Below are positions 1 through 10,344 of a stretch of DNA of 64,000 nucleotides, in pieces. The notes beneath the pieces were generated by a model. The model was not told where the DNA came from, did not search any database, and saw nothing but the letters and a program-made list of their open reading frames with translations. Origin of the DNA: Dermanyssus gallinae (Eukaryota > Arthropoda > Arachnida > Mesostigmata > Dermanyssidae); assembly GCA_003439945.1 (NCBI GenBank), contig QVRM01001782.1:1591501-1655500 (forward strand), in the 5' to 3' direction. Position numbers and translations under genes: made by a program. Numbering within the stretch: the first letter of the stretch is position 1; every line of letters begins with the position of its first letter.

Positions 1-35
1 TCGATACCGGTCGTCGGTTCGTCCAGGATCACGAT
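1..35 (-). CDS. ABC-A transporter exon: Walker B of NBD1 (cut by window edge)
   Basis: After acceptor CTGAATCAG, the minus strand reads IVILDEPTTGID. This is the Walker B strand with catalytic Glu and the D-loop start of an ABC-A NBD1. It continues in phase 0 from the preceding exon's GGSQ, giving the typical 'ALVGGS.+VILDEPT.G+D'. The exon runs off the left edge, so the rest of the gene lies outside this window. Confidence 0.93.
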   Translation of the reverse strand, partial: MVILDEPTTGI

Positions 36-61
36 CTGATTCAGATAAAAACATTGATAAA

Positions 62-64
<3 letters not shown>

Positions 65-113
<49 letters not shown>
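65..113. repeat. (TA)n microsatellite
   Basis: An uninterrupted TA dinucleotide run of about 49 bp lies 30 bp into the last ABC-A intron. From here to about 590 I see no exon or recognisable element. Confidence 0.95.
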
Positions 114-595
114 TAGTGCTGACAGTTAGTGGCAATTTGTTGTTCCGCACCACGAAAGACATCACCATCATCATACATTAGTACATAACATCACATAATC
201 TATCACAGGATTACAGAGTTCGATCATGTCCTTTGTTGATCTGACTTGCTGATTTCTGGGCGCGCCAAGTCAAGTGCAGACTTGAACGTGGCCGAACGCC
301 GCTTAAAGTGGGCCGCTGAGAGGTGTCGATTGAACAACTCCACCAGCTGCCGTGTGTAGCCTTCGTGTGCATCGATGACGCTGGGTGCCAGAAGTATTGT
401 AGTACTTCAAAACAGCTGATCGATGTAGGCATGCGTGCCTTGGCCGCTCTTAGTCTGATGTGCAAACTGCCTAGGGACACGACGCTTTCTACAACCAGAA
501 CTGGACCACATATATGCAAAAAATATAGGTGCTACTAGAAATGAACCATATATATAAACCATATATAAAAAAAACCATAAATGAATCATATACAC

Positions 596-790
596 CGAGC
601 AAGATGGCTTAGTGGCAAAGCCTTTGCCCTGCATTCGGGAGAACTGGGATCGAGACCCAGACCGGCCACTCTTAAATTGGTTTGCATGGTTTCCAATTAA
701 GACAAGGTAAATGCCAGAGTGGAAATTAGCCATGACATTTAAAAAAACAGACACGGGCATTAGGCACGGATAATCTTAAAAAAAAACAAA
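596..790 (+). repeat. tRNA-derived SINE-like element
   Basis: The head resembles a tRNA gene: an A-box-like TGGCTTAGTGG at 605-615 and a B-box-like GGATCGAGACC at 647-657 at the right spacing for an RNA polymerase III internal promoter. The presumed anticodon loop contains CTGCATT, compatible with a tRNA-Ala ancestor. The acceptor stem does not pair properly and there is a non-tRNA body ending in short A-rich runs (742-748, 778-785). This makes it a SINE rather than a tRNA gene. It lies in an ABC-A intron. Confidence 0.55.
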
Positions 791-799
791 AAACTGCAA

Positions 800-1945
800 T
801 CGACATTTTTCAATCTGTATCGAATGTTTGCTTTACCTAGACGTTTTTTTTCCTTTAATCAGACGTGACATGCGTCTATGCCCATAATCGTCTTAAGGCC
901 AAGACCGACAACAACGCTCCCTAAATCTATGGAGTATACAACTTGCAAAACAACGCGAGGCCGCATGTAAATTTACCCAGTCTCCGCAAGGTAGCAAGAT
1001 GCGAGTGAGAAACTTCAGCGCATTTACCGTACTTACCGGGCATCGCACTGTCGGACTGCTGTCTGAGAATCCCAATATAAACAATACTTGTTTGCCATGG
1101 AAATCGATAGTCGGCCAATCCAAAGTCGATAATTTCCCTACCTTTAGACTCGGAATTGCATGGCACTTCGACAACCGGGAATTGCCTATGCAATTGCTTC
1201 AAACTCTCCGGGGGTGCGAGTCTACTCAGCAGAAGACGGATTGCGTCTTCCCCGAAGAGAAAAGAACCACTGAGGGAGAACTCCTGCATTGAATTTTTAT
1301 AAGTGGTTTCGGAAATGTATAATGTATATGCGTCGCTGGCAGCGGTCAGCAACTAGTATGAGACTCATAAACTTACTAAACCCGAAATCCTCCGCAACCC
1401 TAGACTCGGCATTGCGTGGCATTTCTCTTCAAGTCTATCGCCTCAGTGGACGCACACACATATTAACAGGGTCCTCAAAAAATTCGAGACTATATAGGGA
1501 ATTGTAGATGGGCTGGCAGAGTAAACAACCACCTCATAGGTCACTTATGTATGCATTTAATCTAGACAGAGGAGCTACAAAAACGATAACATCTAAAGAA
1601 AACGTGCGCCGTTGATGTCTATATGCAAAACTGGCGAACCAAAATTTGCGAGGTAGACATAGGAATTTATGAGACAACAGCAATGAGAAGCACTGGGTGG
1701 AGGGCTAGCGGGGTGAAAGATCGCCATTTAACAACGGTCTTTGCAGCCCACGGCTTCCATGAACCACAAGACGAATGTCGATGCAAAGAACGGTGGACTA
1801 AATGTGATAAATATGCTACGCCGCGGTTTGTCCGGCGGTTCAGTCCATAGCAGAAATGGCAAAACGCTAGATCGATTGTTGTGTCGAAAAACGGTGATGT
1901 AACATAAACACACTTACCCAGCCCGGGTGTTAATAAATAAATAAT
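800..1945. other. Intronic sequence without recognised gene
   Basis: No exon or named element is visible here. A diverged direct repeat of about 25 bp (TAGACTCGG.ATTGC.TGGCA) occurs at 1145-1169 and 1401-1425, which suggests an old duplicated or transposed fragment. Open frames on either strand have no recognisable motifs. Confidence 0.5.
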
Positions 1946-1947
1946 AA

Positions 1948-2085
1948 TTAATCTGGACATGCTCTCCGGATGCCTTAATTAGTTCGCAACCACGGATCGG
2001 ATTGCCATAGGTTTTGTTTCATGATTATAACGAGCTCTACAGTTATTTATATGATCTCAATTGTTTGAAGGCCCTGATATATATA
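1948..2085 (+). mobile_element. Fragment of the long-inverted-repeat element family
   Basis: The stretch from TTAATCTGGACAT through CCGCAACCAC-like and GCATTGCCATA-like blocks resembles the centre of the complete element at 43641-43735. The following CGAGCTCTACA then TTATAT resembles that element's terminal arm. The intervening arm sequence is missing, so this is a deleted third copy. Similarity was judged by eye and is moderate. Confidence 0.45.
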
Positions 2086-4062
2086 TAAATATATATAAAT
2101 ATCTGCAAACGGGATAATAGATACCTTAATTAAGCGCTGGTGCAAGAAACTGTTTCATCAAGTCCCACGTGAACGATTACGACAATGACGAAAACAACTT
2201 AAGATAGTCGCTCTCTTTGGCCTTTAGATTCTAGGTAACCATTCCGGTGACTAAAAGCGCCGCCGCTTAATGGCTCCGACCGTTAACCCCGGCACAGACC
2301 ACTCCAGGTCGTTGCGCGTTATTAAGTTTCAGAGAGCCAAGGCGGAGCCCGATACAGGAGAAATAACTTGGCCGCAGGCATGATGCGTCGCTTGGAGTGC
2401 CAGCGCCCACGGGTGTCGGACAGAAGGCGTGCGAAATTATTCACAATTTTCAGCGTTTTTCCTGTGCACTCACCTCCGTGGATATCGGCGGGGGATCTCA
2501 TCGTTATTATTGGGAACACCCGTTACTTAGTAACGATAAGATCCCCCGCTACCAACCATTCGGAGACTTCGAGTCCCCTCCGGTTAGTCTCGGCGGAGCC
2601 CCATGTGTTGGCAATGGCGTCACCATCTCTTATTATGGCTAAACACGGAATGTGACTTCCCCTATAAGAGGAAGATGAACAATCTACACGTTTTAAACGT
2701 CGAAAGAAACTTTGGACTAGCGGCAGCAAGGGTAAAAGTGCCCAATGTTATTCACGTCGACCCAAGCAAATCATGCCCGCTGCTGTGTCCAGAGATCCGA
2801 AGATGGAAGCAGTTGTTTAGTACAATGCCACTCATTATAAGACCGTCTACAATCCGATTCAATGAGCCGCTTTCTGGCCACTGCATTCTGGGTTCGCGGG
2901 TCAGTAAGAGGTCGGTGCCTAGCCGGTTGACGTGCGACTATATTTATGTCATTGCGATCATACTTTTACATTGAATAATCTTTGTTCCGTCGGGTTGTGC
3001 TCGTTTAGGGCAGGGTGGACCTGTGTGTTTCAATAAACGAATCTTTTTCAATCACTCCTGCATCACCAGTAATATATAGATCGAGTATAATTTATGTAAT
3101 AACAGGTTGGTTTAAAGTCATTACCTATCAGATATTTAAGAGTTAAATTCTAAGTATAGGTATCACGGCGCAACAATAAGCAGCGGAACATTATTTGTTA
3201 TTTAAGTTCATTGATAATCAAATATAACATAAGGCTCCTTTAGAGTTAGCAAGGCGTAGCACAACTCGTTTTCCTGGGTTCTGTTCTAGATTGTACACTC
3301 TTCATATATAATGTTTTCCATCTTCTCAAATCTGGATTTATCCACTTTCCTTTAATGTTATTGTTCTAGAGTTCGTTGCGTTCTGTCATAACACTGTCAA
3401 ATGTTGCTTCTACAGTTCTGTCATATCTCTGTAGCAAATTCTGCTTCTACAGTTTTTCTCTGGCTGTGCTCGTGGATCCGTCACATTTACAAAATCGACG
3501 TTTACCCCTTTGTCTCATATTAATCCCAAAAACGGCCCCAACGGCGGATTGTAGTTATGTATTATATCTGCACGACATCTGATAGCTTTTAGGCGGCAGC
3601 TAGCGGTGTATGCGTCGACGCGTGCATTTATCAAACTTGGCCGATTGTATTGCTTTTTCGCACGCGTCATTAGAACACGTCCTGGTACCAGTAGTAGTTT
3701 TTTTTTATCAAGCCTTGTTGATACCATCACCGACGAAACGTGACCGGTGGTAGTTACAGCCAGGCGTATGTACGTGGTCGCCGGCCGCTTATGTTCAGGC
3801 AACTCGACGTCTTCAAACAGTACCAATGTTTTTTTTTTCTATAAGACTCTAAAATAATCTACTCCCTCAATTAAACAAAACCCATGACTAAGTGTGCATT
3901 GGCGATTGCTAAGTCATACGTACACGGAGTACATTTACCAGTGTGCTAATCAATCAATCAATCGTCGCTCTCTCACTACTTCAACCCACGTTGCAAATTC
4001 CTGCGTGACCAAACACCGGCTCGCTCGAAAGCACCTCAGGAACGCGTTGCGATAAAACTTAC
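2086..4062. other. Intronic sequence without recognised gene
   Basis: No exon, transposon protein or tRNA-like repeat was recognised. The only structured feature is an inverted repeat at 2488-2549. Several open frames of 60-120 codons have no family resemblance. Confidence 0.5.
2488..2549. repeat. Inverted repeat with 19-bp arms
   Basis: Arm 2488-2506 (GCGGGGGATCTCATCGTTA) pairs with arm 2531-2549 with a single mismatch, and the loop is 24 nt. In RNA the mismatch would be a G-U wobble on one strand. It may be the remnant of a small inverted-repeat element or a structured transcript segment; no further identity is visible. Confidence 0.7.
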
Positions 4063-4559
4063 CTGGCTGCCGCCGACGAGTGCGTTTGCCAGGGAGAGCT
4101 TGCGTTTCATACCGCCGGAAAGTTTTTTGGGCAGTTGGTCGGCCTTGTCGACGAGCTCAAGGCGTTCAAGAAAGTCGTTGATTTCAGCAGTGGCTCTTTC
4201 TCCGCATTTGCCTTTGATCATGGCGTAGAAACGCAGATGCTCCACGACGGTGAGGTCTTCAAAAAGAACGTTGGTTTGCGGACAGAGGCCGATACTCTCT
4301 CGGGCCTCCTGTGTGTCGGTTCGAACGCTGTAGCCGTTCACAAAGACCTCGCCCCGGTCGGCTACGATCATCCCGGTGAGAATGTTCATCAGTGTCGTTT
4401 TGCCGGCACCGTTATGCCCGAGCAATATCGTGATCTGATTCGCGTACAGACAGAGCGAAAGGTCGACGATGGCGGTCACAGCGCCGAACGAATGCGAAAC
4501 ATTGCTCAGCTTTACTGCCACAGCCAAGCCGTCGGCAACCGGCTCGATCATAGTGTCAT
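4063..4559 (-). CDS. ABC-A transporter exon: nucleotide-binding domain 1
   Basis: The 497-nt exon encodes most of the first ATP-binding cassette: the beta strand before Walker A, Walker A GHNGAGKTT, Q-loop region LCPQTNVLFEDLTV, and the ABC signature LSGGMKRKLSLANALVGGS. It begins AT|GAC after TGCGGTTTCAG and ends CAG|GTAAGT in phase 0, directly before the Walker B exon at the window edge. All catalytic motifs present are intact, which indicates a functional gene rather than a pseudogene. The domain would hydrolyse ATP on the cytoplasmic face. Confidence 0.96.
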
Positions 4560-4984
4560 CTGAAACCGCAGGTCGTTAGTAACCGCTTATTATAAGATTT
4601 TCCTCTTATATTTCTCGAGATGTGCAAAGAAGACGACGGATTGTACACATAACTTCAGCGGCAAGCCAACACACAGATTACTGAATTCTATATCAGAGCA
4701 GTCTAGTGGGAGCTGGCTACAACAACCTGTCACATTTCAAATAAGATGATAGACAACCTGGCGCGACTTAACCTATATAATATATTCGAAATGAATCTGT
4801 TATTGCGCTGTTCCGAAAATGGGTGTAGTGGTAAACTATGGACACGAGACGCGTTGATTGATGACAAGGAATTGGTCAACGACGGTTGCAGCTGCAGCGC
4901 AACCAAGTAATGCGTATCTACATTCGTGCATCGGGATCTTAGCACTCCCGATTATTTTTTTCTATAACAGTCTTCTTATTTGTT

Positions 4985-4986
<2 letters not shown>

Positions 4987-5026
<40 letters not shown>
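4987..5026. repeat. (TA)n microsatellite, left flank of mariner
   Basis: This TA run abuts the left terminal inverted repeat of the mariner at 5029. It continues on the other side at 6317-6345, so the transposon appears to have inserted inside one TA microsatellite. Confidence 0.93.
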
Positions 5027-5028
<2 letters not shown>

Positions 5029-6313
5029 CAGGTAGTTCAACAAGTTCTTAAAACGAGCTTTTCAGAATTTGAATTTTTGCGCGCTTTCACCGCTGTTGGA
5101 AACGGCAACTTTTCGACTGCTAGCAGTCAAAATATTATGGTGATTGGCCGTTGCGATTTCGTTTGATCGCTTTTCCCGTGTCACGTATTGGCGTGATTTT
5201 CAAAAATGGAGAAAAAGAGTTTCGAGTGGTTATCAAGTATTTTTATTTCAAAAATTGGAATGGGACCCAAGTGAAAACTGAGTAAGACGAGGTGTGCGGT
5301 GACTCTGCGCCATGTTTTGCCACTGTTTCCAGCTGGATTAATGAGTTAAAAAGAGGTCGCAGGAACACCGAAGATGAACTGCGTCCAGGACGCCCAAAAC
5401 GGCAGCTGATGAGGAAAACGTGAAAAAAGTTCGGAAAATCGTTGCTGCAGATAAGCGAGTGAACATTAGGGGGATAGCGGAGGCCTTGGGGATCAGTTTG
5501 GGTAGTGTGCATTTCATCCTGCACGAGAACTTGAAGATGAAAAAGCTCAGAGCAAAATGGGTGCAGCATTTGCTCAACCAAGGCCAAAAAGACGCGCGTG
5601 TTTCCGCTTCACAGCGAAATTTGGCCAAGATGTCGAAAAATCCGTCGGATTTTTGGCGGAGATTCGTGACCGTCGATGAAAGCTGGGTCCATCACTACAC
5701 TCCCGAGACTCAAGAAGCATCTCGTCAATGGTGTGCACCTGGTGAAGGACCTCCGAAGAGGGTGCGGACAACGGCATCGGCCGGAAAGATGATGGCTACG
5801 GTTTTTTGGGACCAACGTGGAATAAATCTGGTCGACTACCTTGAGAGCGGTAAAACGATCACGGGAGAATATTATGCAAGACTGTTGGACTGCCTGAAGC
5901 AAGAACTCATCGTGAAACGGCCCGCTTTGCAGAAGAAGGTTGTCCTGTTTCACCAGGACAATGCTCCCGCACACAAGTCGCGGCAAGCAACGGCAAAACT
6001 GGCCCAACTGAGGTTCGAACTTATTGAACAACCTTCCTATTCTCCAGACCTGGCCCCCTCTGATTATTTCCTCTTCGGACATTTGAAGAATAGTCTCGGT
6101 GGAAAGCGTTTTTCCAGCAATGAAGAGATTAAGGCTGCTGTCAATGCCTATTTTCAGTCTAAAGACGCGGAATTCTACTCAAGAGGTATAAATGCTCTGA
6201 AATCTCGGTGGGAAAAGTGTATTGAGCTTCTCGGGGAGTATATCGAATAAGAAAAAATTAAAAACAAGATTTGGAAAATTCTTGGTTTCCATTTTAAGAA
6301 CTTGTTGAACTAC

Positions 6314-6316
<3 letters not shown>
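5029..6316 (+). mobile_element. mariner-type transposon with perfect 25-bp inverted repeats
   Basis: The element is 1,288 bp, the usual mariner size. Its ends are perfect 25-bp inverted repeats, starting CAGGTAGTTCAACAAGTTC, at 5029-5053 and 6292-6316, flanked by TA target duplications (5027-5028, 6317-6318). It encodes a mariner transposase on the plus strand and sits in the ABC-A intron between the NBD1 exon and the helix 6 exon. The identical ends suggest a relatively recent insertion even though the transposase N-terminus is broken. Confidence 0.95.
5205..6250 (+). pseudogene. mariner transposase (DD34D), N-terminus disrupted
   Basis: From 5420 to the stop at 6248-6250 there is one open frame. 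It carries the helix-turn-helix region (GIAEALGISLGSVHFIL) and a catalytic core with VTVDESW, HQDNAPAH and SPDLAPSDYFLFG. I counted 34 residues between the second and third Asp, the mariner DD34D signature, and all three Asp are present. Upstream, the frame starting near ATG 5205 is interrupted by a frameshift just after the start (A-run), an in-frame TAA at about 5282, and a second frameshift in the CCCAAAACG stretch near 5395. The full-length enzyme therefore cannot be made from this copy, though the catalytic half is intact. Confidence 0.93.

Positions 6317-6345
<29 letters not shown>
6317..6345. repeat. (TA)n microsatellite, right flank of mariner
   Basis: TA dinucleotide run directly after the right mariner end. 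It is probably the other half of the tract at 4987-5026. The following bases to 6687 are intronic with no recognised element. Confidence 0.93.
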
Positions 6346-6347
<2 letters not shown>

Positions 6348-6687
6348 GTTTCCTTTCTTTGTTAAGATTGTGGCAGCGTACCTGATGACTCAGAATGCAC
6401 ATACGTTTTATATTTGCTCTATTTTCTCTAACTGTATTTATATGAAATGTTTTAAAATACTATGTACTCACAATTGGACTAACAATATACGTGGACACTT
6501 TTTCTGAGAAGCAACTCACTTATTTTAAATATGCTCGCTTGTTCTATGGTGATGATAACGTTCTGTGAGCAATATAGCTATCCTGAAAGCTGGTTAAGTC
6601 TACCGCTAGCTGGTATAGTCATACCTTATTATTCTCAATACGTCTAAAATATCACAACTTCCACACGAACCGCGTTATTGTGCATAC

Positions 6688-6936
6688 CTCTGCTGAGCTG
6701 CGAGGTAGATCCTTCAGAAGTCAGGTCAATCGGCGAATGCCACCAGTAGGATTTACGTAAAAAGAAGAGTGGATGCTTGGGTACTCCATACTGCCAAGGA
6801 TTTATGGCATCCAGGTAGAGCATTACCAATAGAATGACCGCCCAAGACAACACAACAACGCTCATTAAAACTCCTGGCGGCACATTGTCCGCCGCTTGAT
6901 CCTCCAACCAAAGGTTCTGCCAATGGAGTCCACTGC
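6688..6936 (-). CDS. ABC-A transporter exon: helix 6 and linker to NBD1
   Basis: The 249-nt exon follows acceptor GCTTCCAG and ends AGA G|GTATGC. It encodes SGLHWQNLW, a hydrophobic helix (VLMSVVVLSWAVILLVMLYL), then DAINPWQYGVP and FFLRKSYW. In ABC-A proteins 'G+QW.N+', helix 6, '+YL+A+.PGQYG+P+P..F...+SYW' and then NBD1 occur in exactly this order. This exon is one of the clearest identifiers of the gene class. Its last base pairs with AT of the next exon to form Asp. Confidence 0.94.
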
Positions 6937-7349
6937 CTGGAAGCGAAGCCGACCGCTTCTAGACTTATCTTGTATACTTCAATACATGATTTCCTATTAC
7001 TGTTTGGAGTTTTATCATTTCGCTTACGACCAGTCACAGGAAACTCGCGGGAAGCGCGCAGCCGATCAAATAAGAATGCAGTGGACTTCCCTCAGGTCAT
7101 AATAAATACGCAGTTGTAAATTCGTTTCAGAATGCACGACACCACTCTGGGCGACCCCCGTAAACCCACTGAAATCGAATTCTCCCACACCCCCGCAGGT
7201 TGCGCAATATAGGCAATTCTTAAACAAAAGCGTGGGGATGACATATCTGCGTTCACTGGCTTCCTTAGTTTAGTATTTGATCCTCACGCACCGTGGCGCG
7301 TCCACAAAGGGGCGACCTTACTGTGAGGATGCGTTGAGACCTGCCGCCA

Positions 7350-8370
7350 CCTGAGGGGCATGGCTTGCCTTCCTTTGCTCCTCCCTGCTAACTTGACTCG
7401 TTCCGTCTCTCATGGGCTGTGCACATTGCGTTACGGCCTTCTTCCTTCGCCACGTTCATCGTCCTGCACATCGCGGTTTATAGCACCCTCCCTCTCCTCT
7501 TCCGGCTGCTTGCCACATTCAACTCAGACAGCAGGCAAAGGCCACTGCCCCGCCCGCGTGCTGTCACCTCGAGCACATTATTGACGGCTTTACAGTGGTT
7601 CTGATTCCGTTGGAGGGTCTTATCTTAGGTATACATAAGACTCTTTACTCCAATCGCCGTTGGAATCATGCACAACCATTGGGCCCTTCCCCTTGTGACT
7701 TCCCCTTCATCTTCCTTAATTGATTTTTCTCCTGCTGTCTCCCTGCGCTGCTTTCCTTAATTCATATTGAGTGTCCATGGTAGTAGTTCTTCCGACGCCT
7801 GCCCTACGGAACACCCCTAAATGCTTGACGTCCGCTCTGTAAGAGGGGCAGGTGGTCGTGCTGTACGCGCGGCATACATCCACTCGACAAACAGGGCACT
7901 TCCAAACTGTAACTCTTAAACATATGATTCAAACTGCCACATTTTTGGCAAACTACCTTTGGTGCCTCGATCTTCTTATCTATTATTAATAATAAACCTT
8001 TAAGCCCGGTTCCCGGCATTTCAAACCATTGGAAGGTCTTAGCCATTCCTCAGACCTGCACCGCCTTGATCCTCCGCAAGTCCTCCGCTGCCGTCAGCGG
8101 CACAGCTACTTACATACTACTACATGCACTACTACCACTGCTCTAAGCCTTGGTTCGGCCCTGACCACGGCGGTTCCAAGTGATGTTGAGTTGCGGCTTC
8201 TCGCCTGGACCGCCAAGAACCTATGTAAAAGTCACATTTTTTAAAGATTTCAGCTTTCATCTAGCACGGAGGCCAAAGGGAACCGGCGCTGGTTTGCTCA
8301 GCAGGATTTTGTCCGAGGCCGACTCTCCATCAATTAGGACCGGACGCCTCTCGGAAAGATGGGGCCCACT
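7350..8370 (-). pseudogene. LINE Gag-like (ORF1) fragment with zinc knuckle
   Basis: On the minus strand at about 7804-8046 a frame contains KVVCQKCGSLNHMFKS, a CCHC-like zinc knuckle whose last Cys appears replaced by Tyr, followed by CLSSGC. A CCHC knuckle in this setting is typical of the ORF1 product of R1- or Jockey-type LINEs. No reverse transcriptase is attached. The rest of the interval is simple or unassigned, so the limits are approximate. Confidence 0.45.
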
Positions 8371-8967
8371 TATGTGACCTTAAGGTGTTTGGTCTCTTTG
8401 GCTCGCTTTGACCGTCGTGGCGAACGGAGTGCTTTCCGTCACTTCGCGGCGAGAAGTGACATTAGTGCAACTGGTGACAGTGAGTAGTGACTTGTGATCT
8501 AAATTGGGGTAGTTGTGCGGCGCGAGTCCACACCTTGGTGCGACCGTCTCCGACGAAGGTTGGAGAGATACTGCCGAAACGTAGTACCTTCGACTGCCAC
8601 CAGAAGGCGTTGGCGATGCTGCGAGAGAGGCAGCAAGGAGGCGGCTTAGCAGCCCTTTGCCCTCCCTCGCCAGGCGCGCGACGTGCAACGAGTTGGTGAC
8701 GTGCGGCGTGACGCGGGGAAGCGGCGCAAGCACGAGTGGCAAAGTAAAGCATTTAAAGCAGATCAGCGCGCACAGGCCGGCTCGCACCAGGTAGGTGACG
8801 GCCTGCCTTATATACCCCCGAGAAGACACCCACCTGAGGACCAGACTCCCCTCAGAGTTCAGGTTAAGTACCGGGGTTGGTAGACGACCTACGGAATCGG
8901 GGGAAACACACCCCCACTCGGCCGAAACTTTCCTAAAACACTATAACGACCCTCAGGGAATAACGCA

Positions 8968-10150
8968 ATGAGCTCCGACAGGAACTGGAGAAGCGACCAG
9001 CAAAACCACATCGACAGGACATCCTTACCAACGGAGCCTGTAGTAGATGTAAAAGAAAAGACGCAGCAGATCAGGCAAGCCAGGAACTTTTGGAAGAGGA
9101 AGCCAAGACGGCACATACCCACGACGATACTCTCAAGCTGGCTGAGTAGTCTTGGCCCCAGGTAGCTCTCCGACGAGTAACGATAACGACGACAAAAATC
9201 ACGGAGCCAAGATAAGTCAGGGCGCTGGTACTGACAAAGGGCTCAGAGCATGACAAAGCAATGGTTACTGCTCTCAGCAGTCAGTTTCCGTCTCTACCGT
9301 CTATCCTGGACAGTCCGACGGGAACGGCGGCGGTCGCTTAAGAATCCAATCGCCCCCCCAGCAATGTCTGGTCGCGGCCGTCATCGATCCTGACGAGAAG
9401 GTAGGGGAGGCGACGCTTACAATTCTTAAGAAGACGGTAGAGAGAGTCTTACAGCTCGCAAAGGGAAAAACCCCACTCCTCTACATGACACCGTCACTAC
9501 GGAACCTACGTATGCATAGGATCCTGACAATACTAGCGCTCCAGGCAGAGGGAGGAAGCACGCTGCATATCTGCTCGGAGAAGGCAAGCAGGTCGGGCGC
9601 CTCCCTCCCCACGCGACCTTTGGACCCCTGAACGCCAAACTCGCGGCGCGAACGACTATCCGGGTAAGAGCAGCGGAGGGCAAGACCTTTGCGGAAACAC
9701 TCAAGGACATTCGGTCACAGGCGGCGGGCACGGCGGTGCCGGGCGTGTCCGTCCGCGGCGTGAAAAAAAACACAGGGAGACCTCAAGATACGGCTGGAGT
9801 AAAATAACCCAGGCGCTGGCACAAGGTGGCGGAAACGATCACGAACACCACAGGGCACCAAGCGGACTGTAGGGACGAACCGGCGCAACAAGACACAGCA
9901 TTATGGGGCGTCGACTCCCTCACAAGTGACAAGGTCATTGAACGGGACATACGAAACGTCCTTGGACTGCATCTCCGAGCCTAGGCCCGGACGAGCGTCG
10001 AGGTGGTACGTGCGAGTGAGTAGCACACCCTCGATCGCACGTCTCCTCCGCAACCGATGCCGCACGCATCTGCCACCGATGCGGACGCCCCGACCATCTG
10101 GTAACTGCAAGGCGCCACAGCGTGCCTCGCATACAGACAAAAAGTGAACG
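8968..10150 (+). pseudogene. R1-type LINE ORF1 (Gag) relic
   Basis: The reading frame is broken many times. Recognisable pieces are a segment near 9690-9760 (ETLKDIRSQAAG.AVPGVSVRGVKK), typical of R1 Gag, and a zinc knuckle near 10050-10090 read as CHRCGRPDHL. The fourth knuckle Cys is recovered only in the neighbouring frame, so a small indel interrupts the knuckle. The protein would bind LINE RNA as a nucleic-acid chaperone in an active copy. Confidence 0.65.
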
Positions 10151-10344
10151 CAGTAAGACAGGCCCAAAGGTCTCCCCAGCCAGCACACCCTTCAGAAGCA
10201 CGAGCGACGCAGAGCGAACCACCTAATAACCCCCCTCCACCGCGGAACACACCACGGGGCCCGGAACCGGAAAAGGGCCGGGAACAACACAGGCAACTAG
10301 CACGAGCAAGAGCGGAAAAAAAGGGCCACAGAGTTCGAGCTCGT

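Noticed and set aside
596..674. True tRNA gene
   Set aside because: A and B boxes are present, but the acceptor stem does not pair and there is a non-tRNA body with A-rich runs, so SINE-like.
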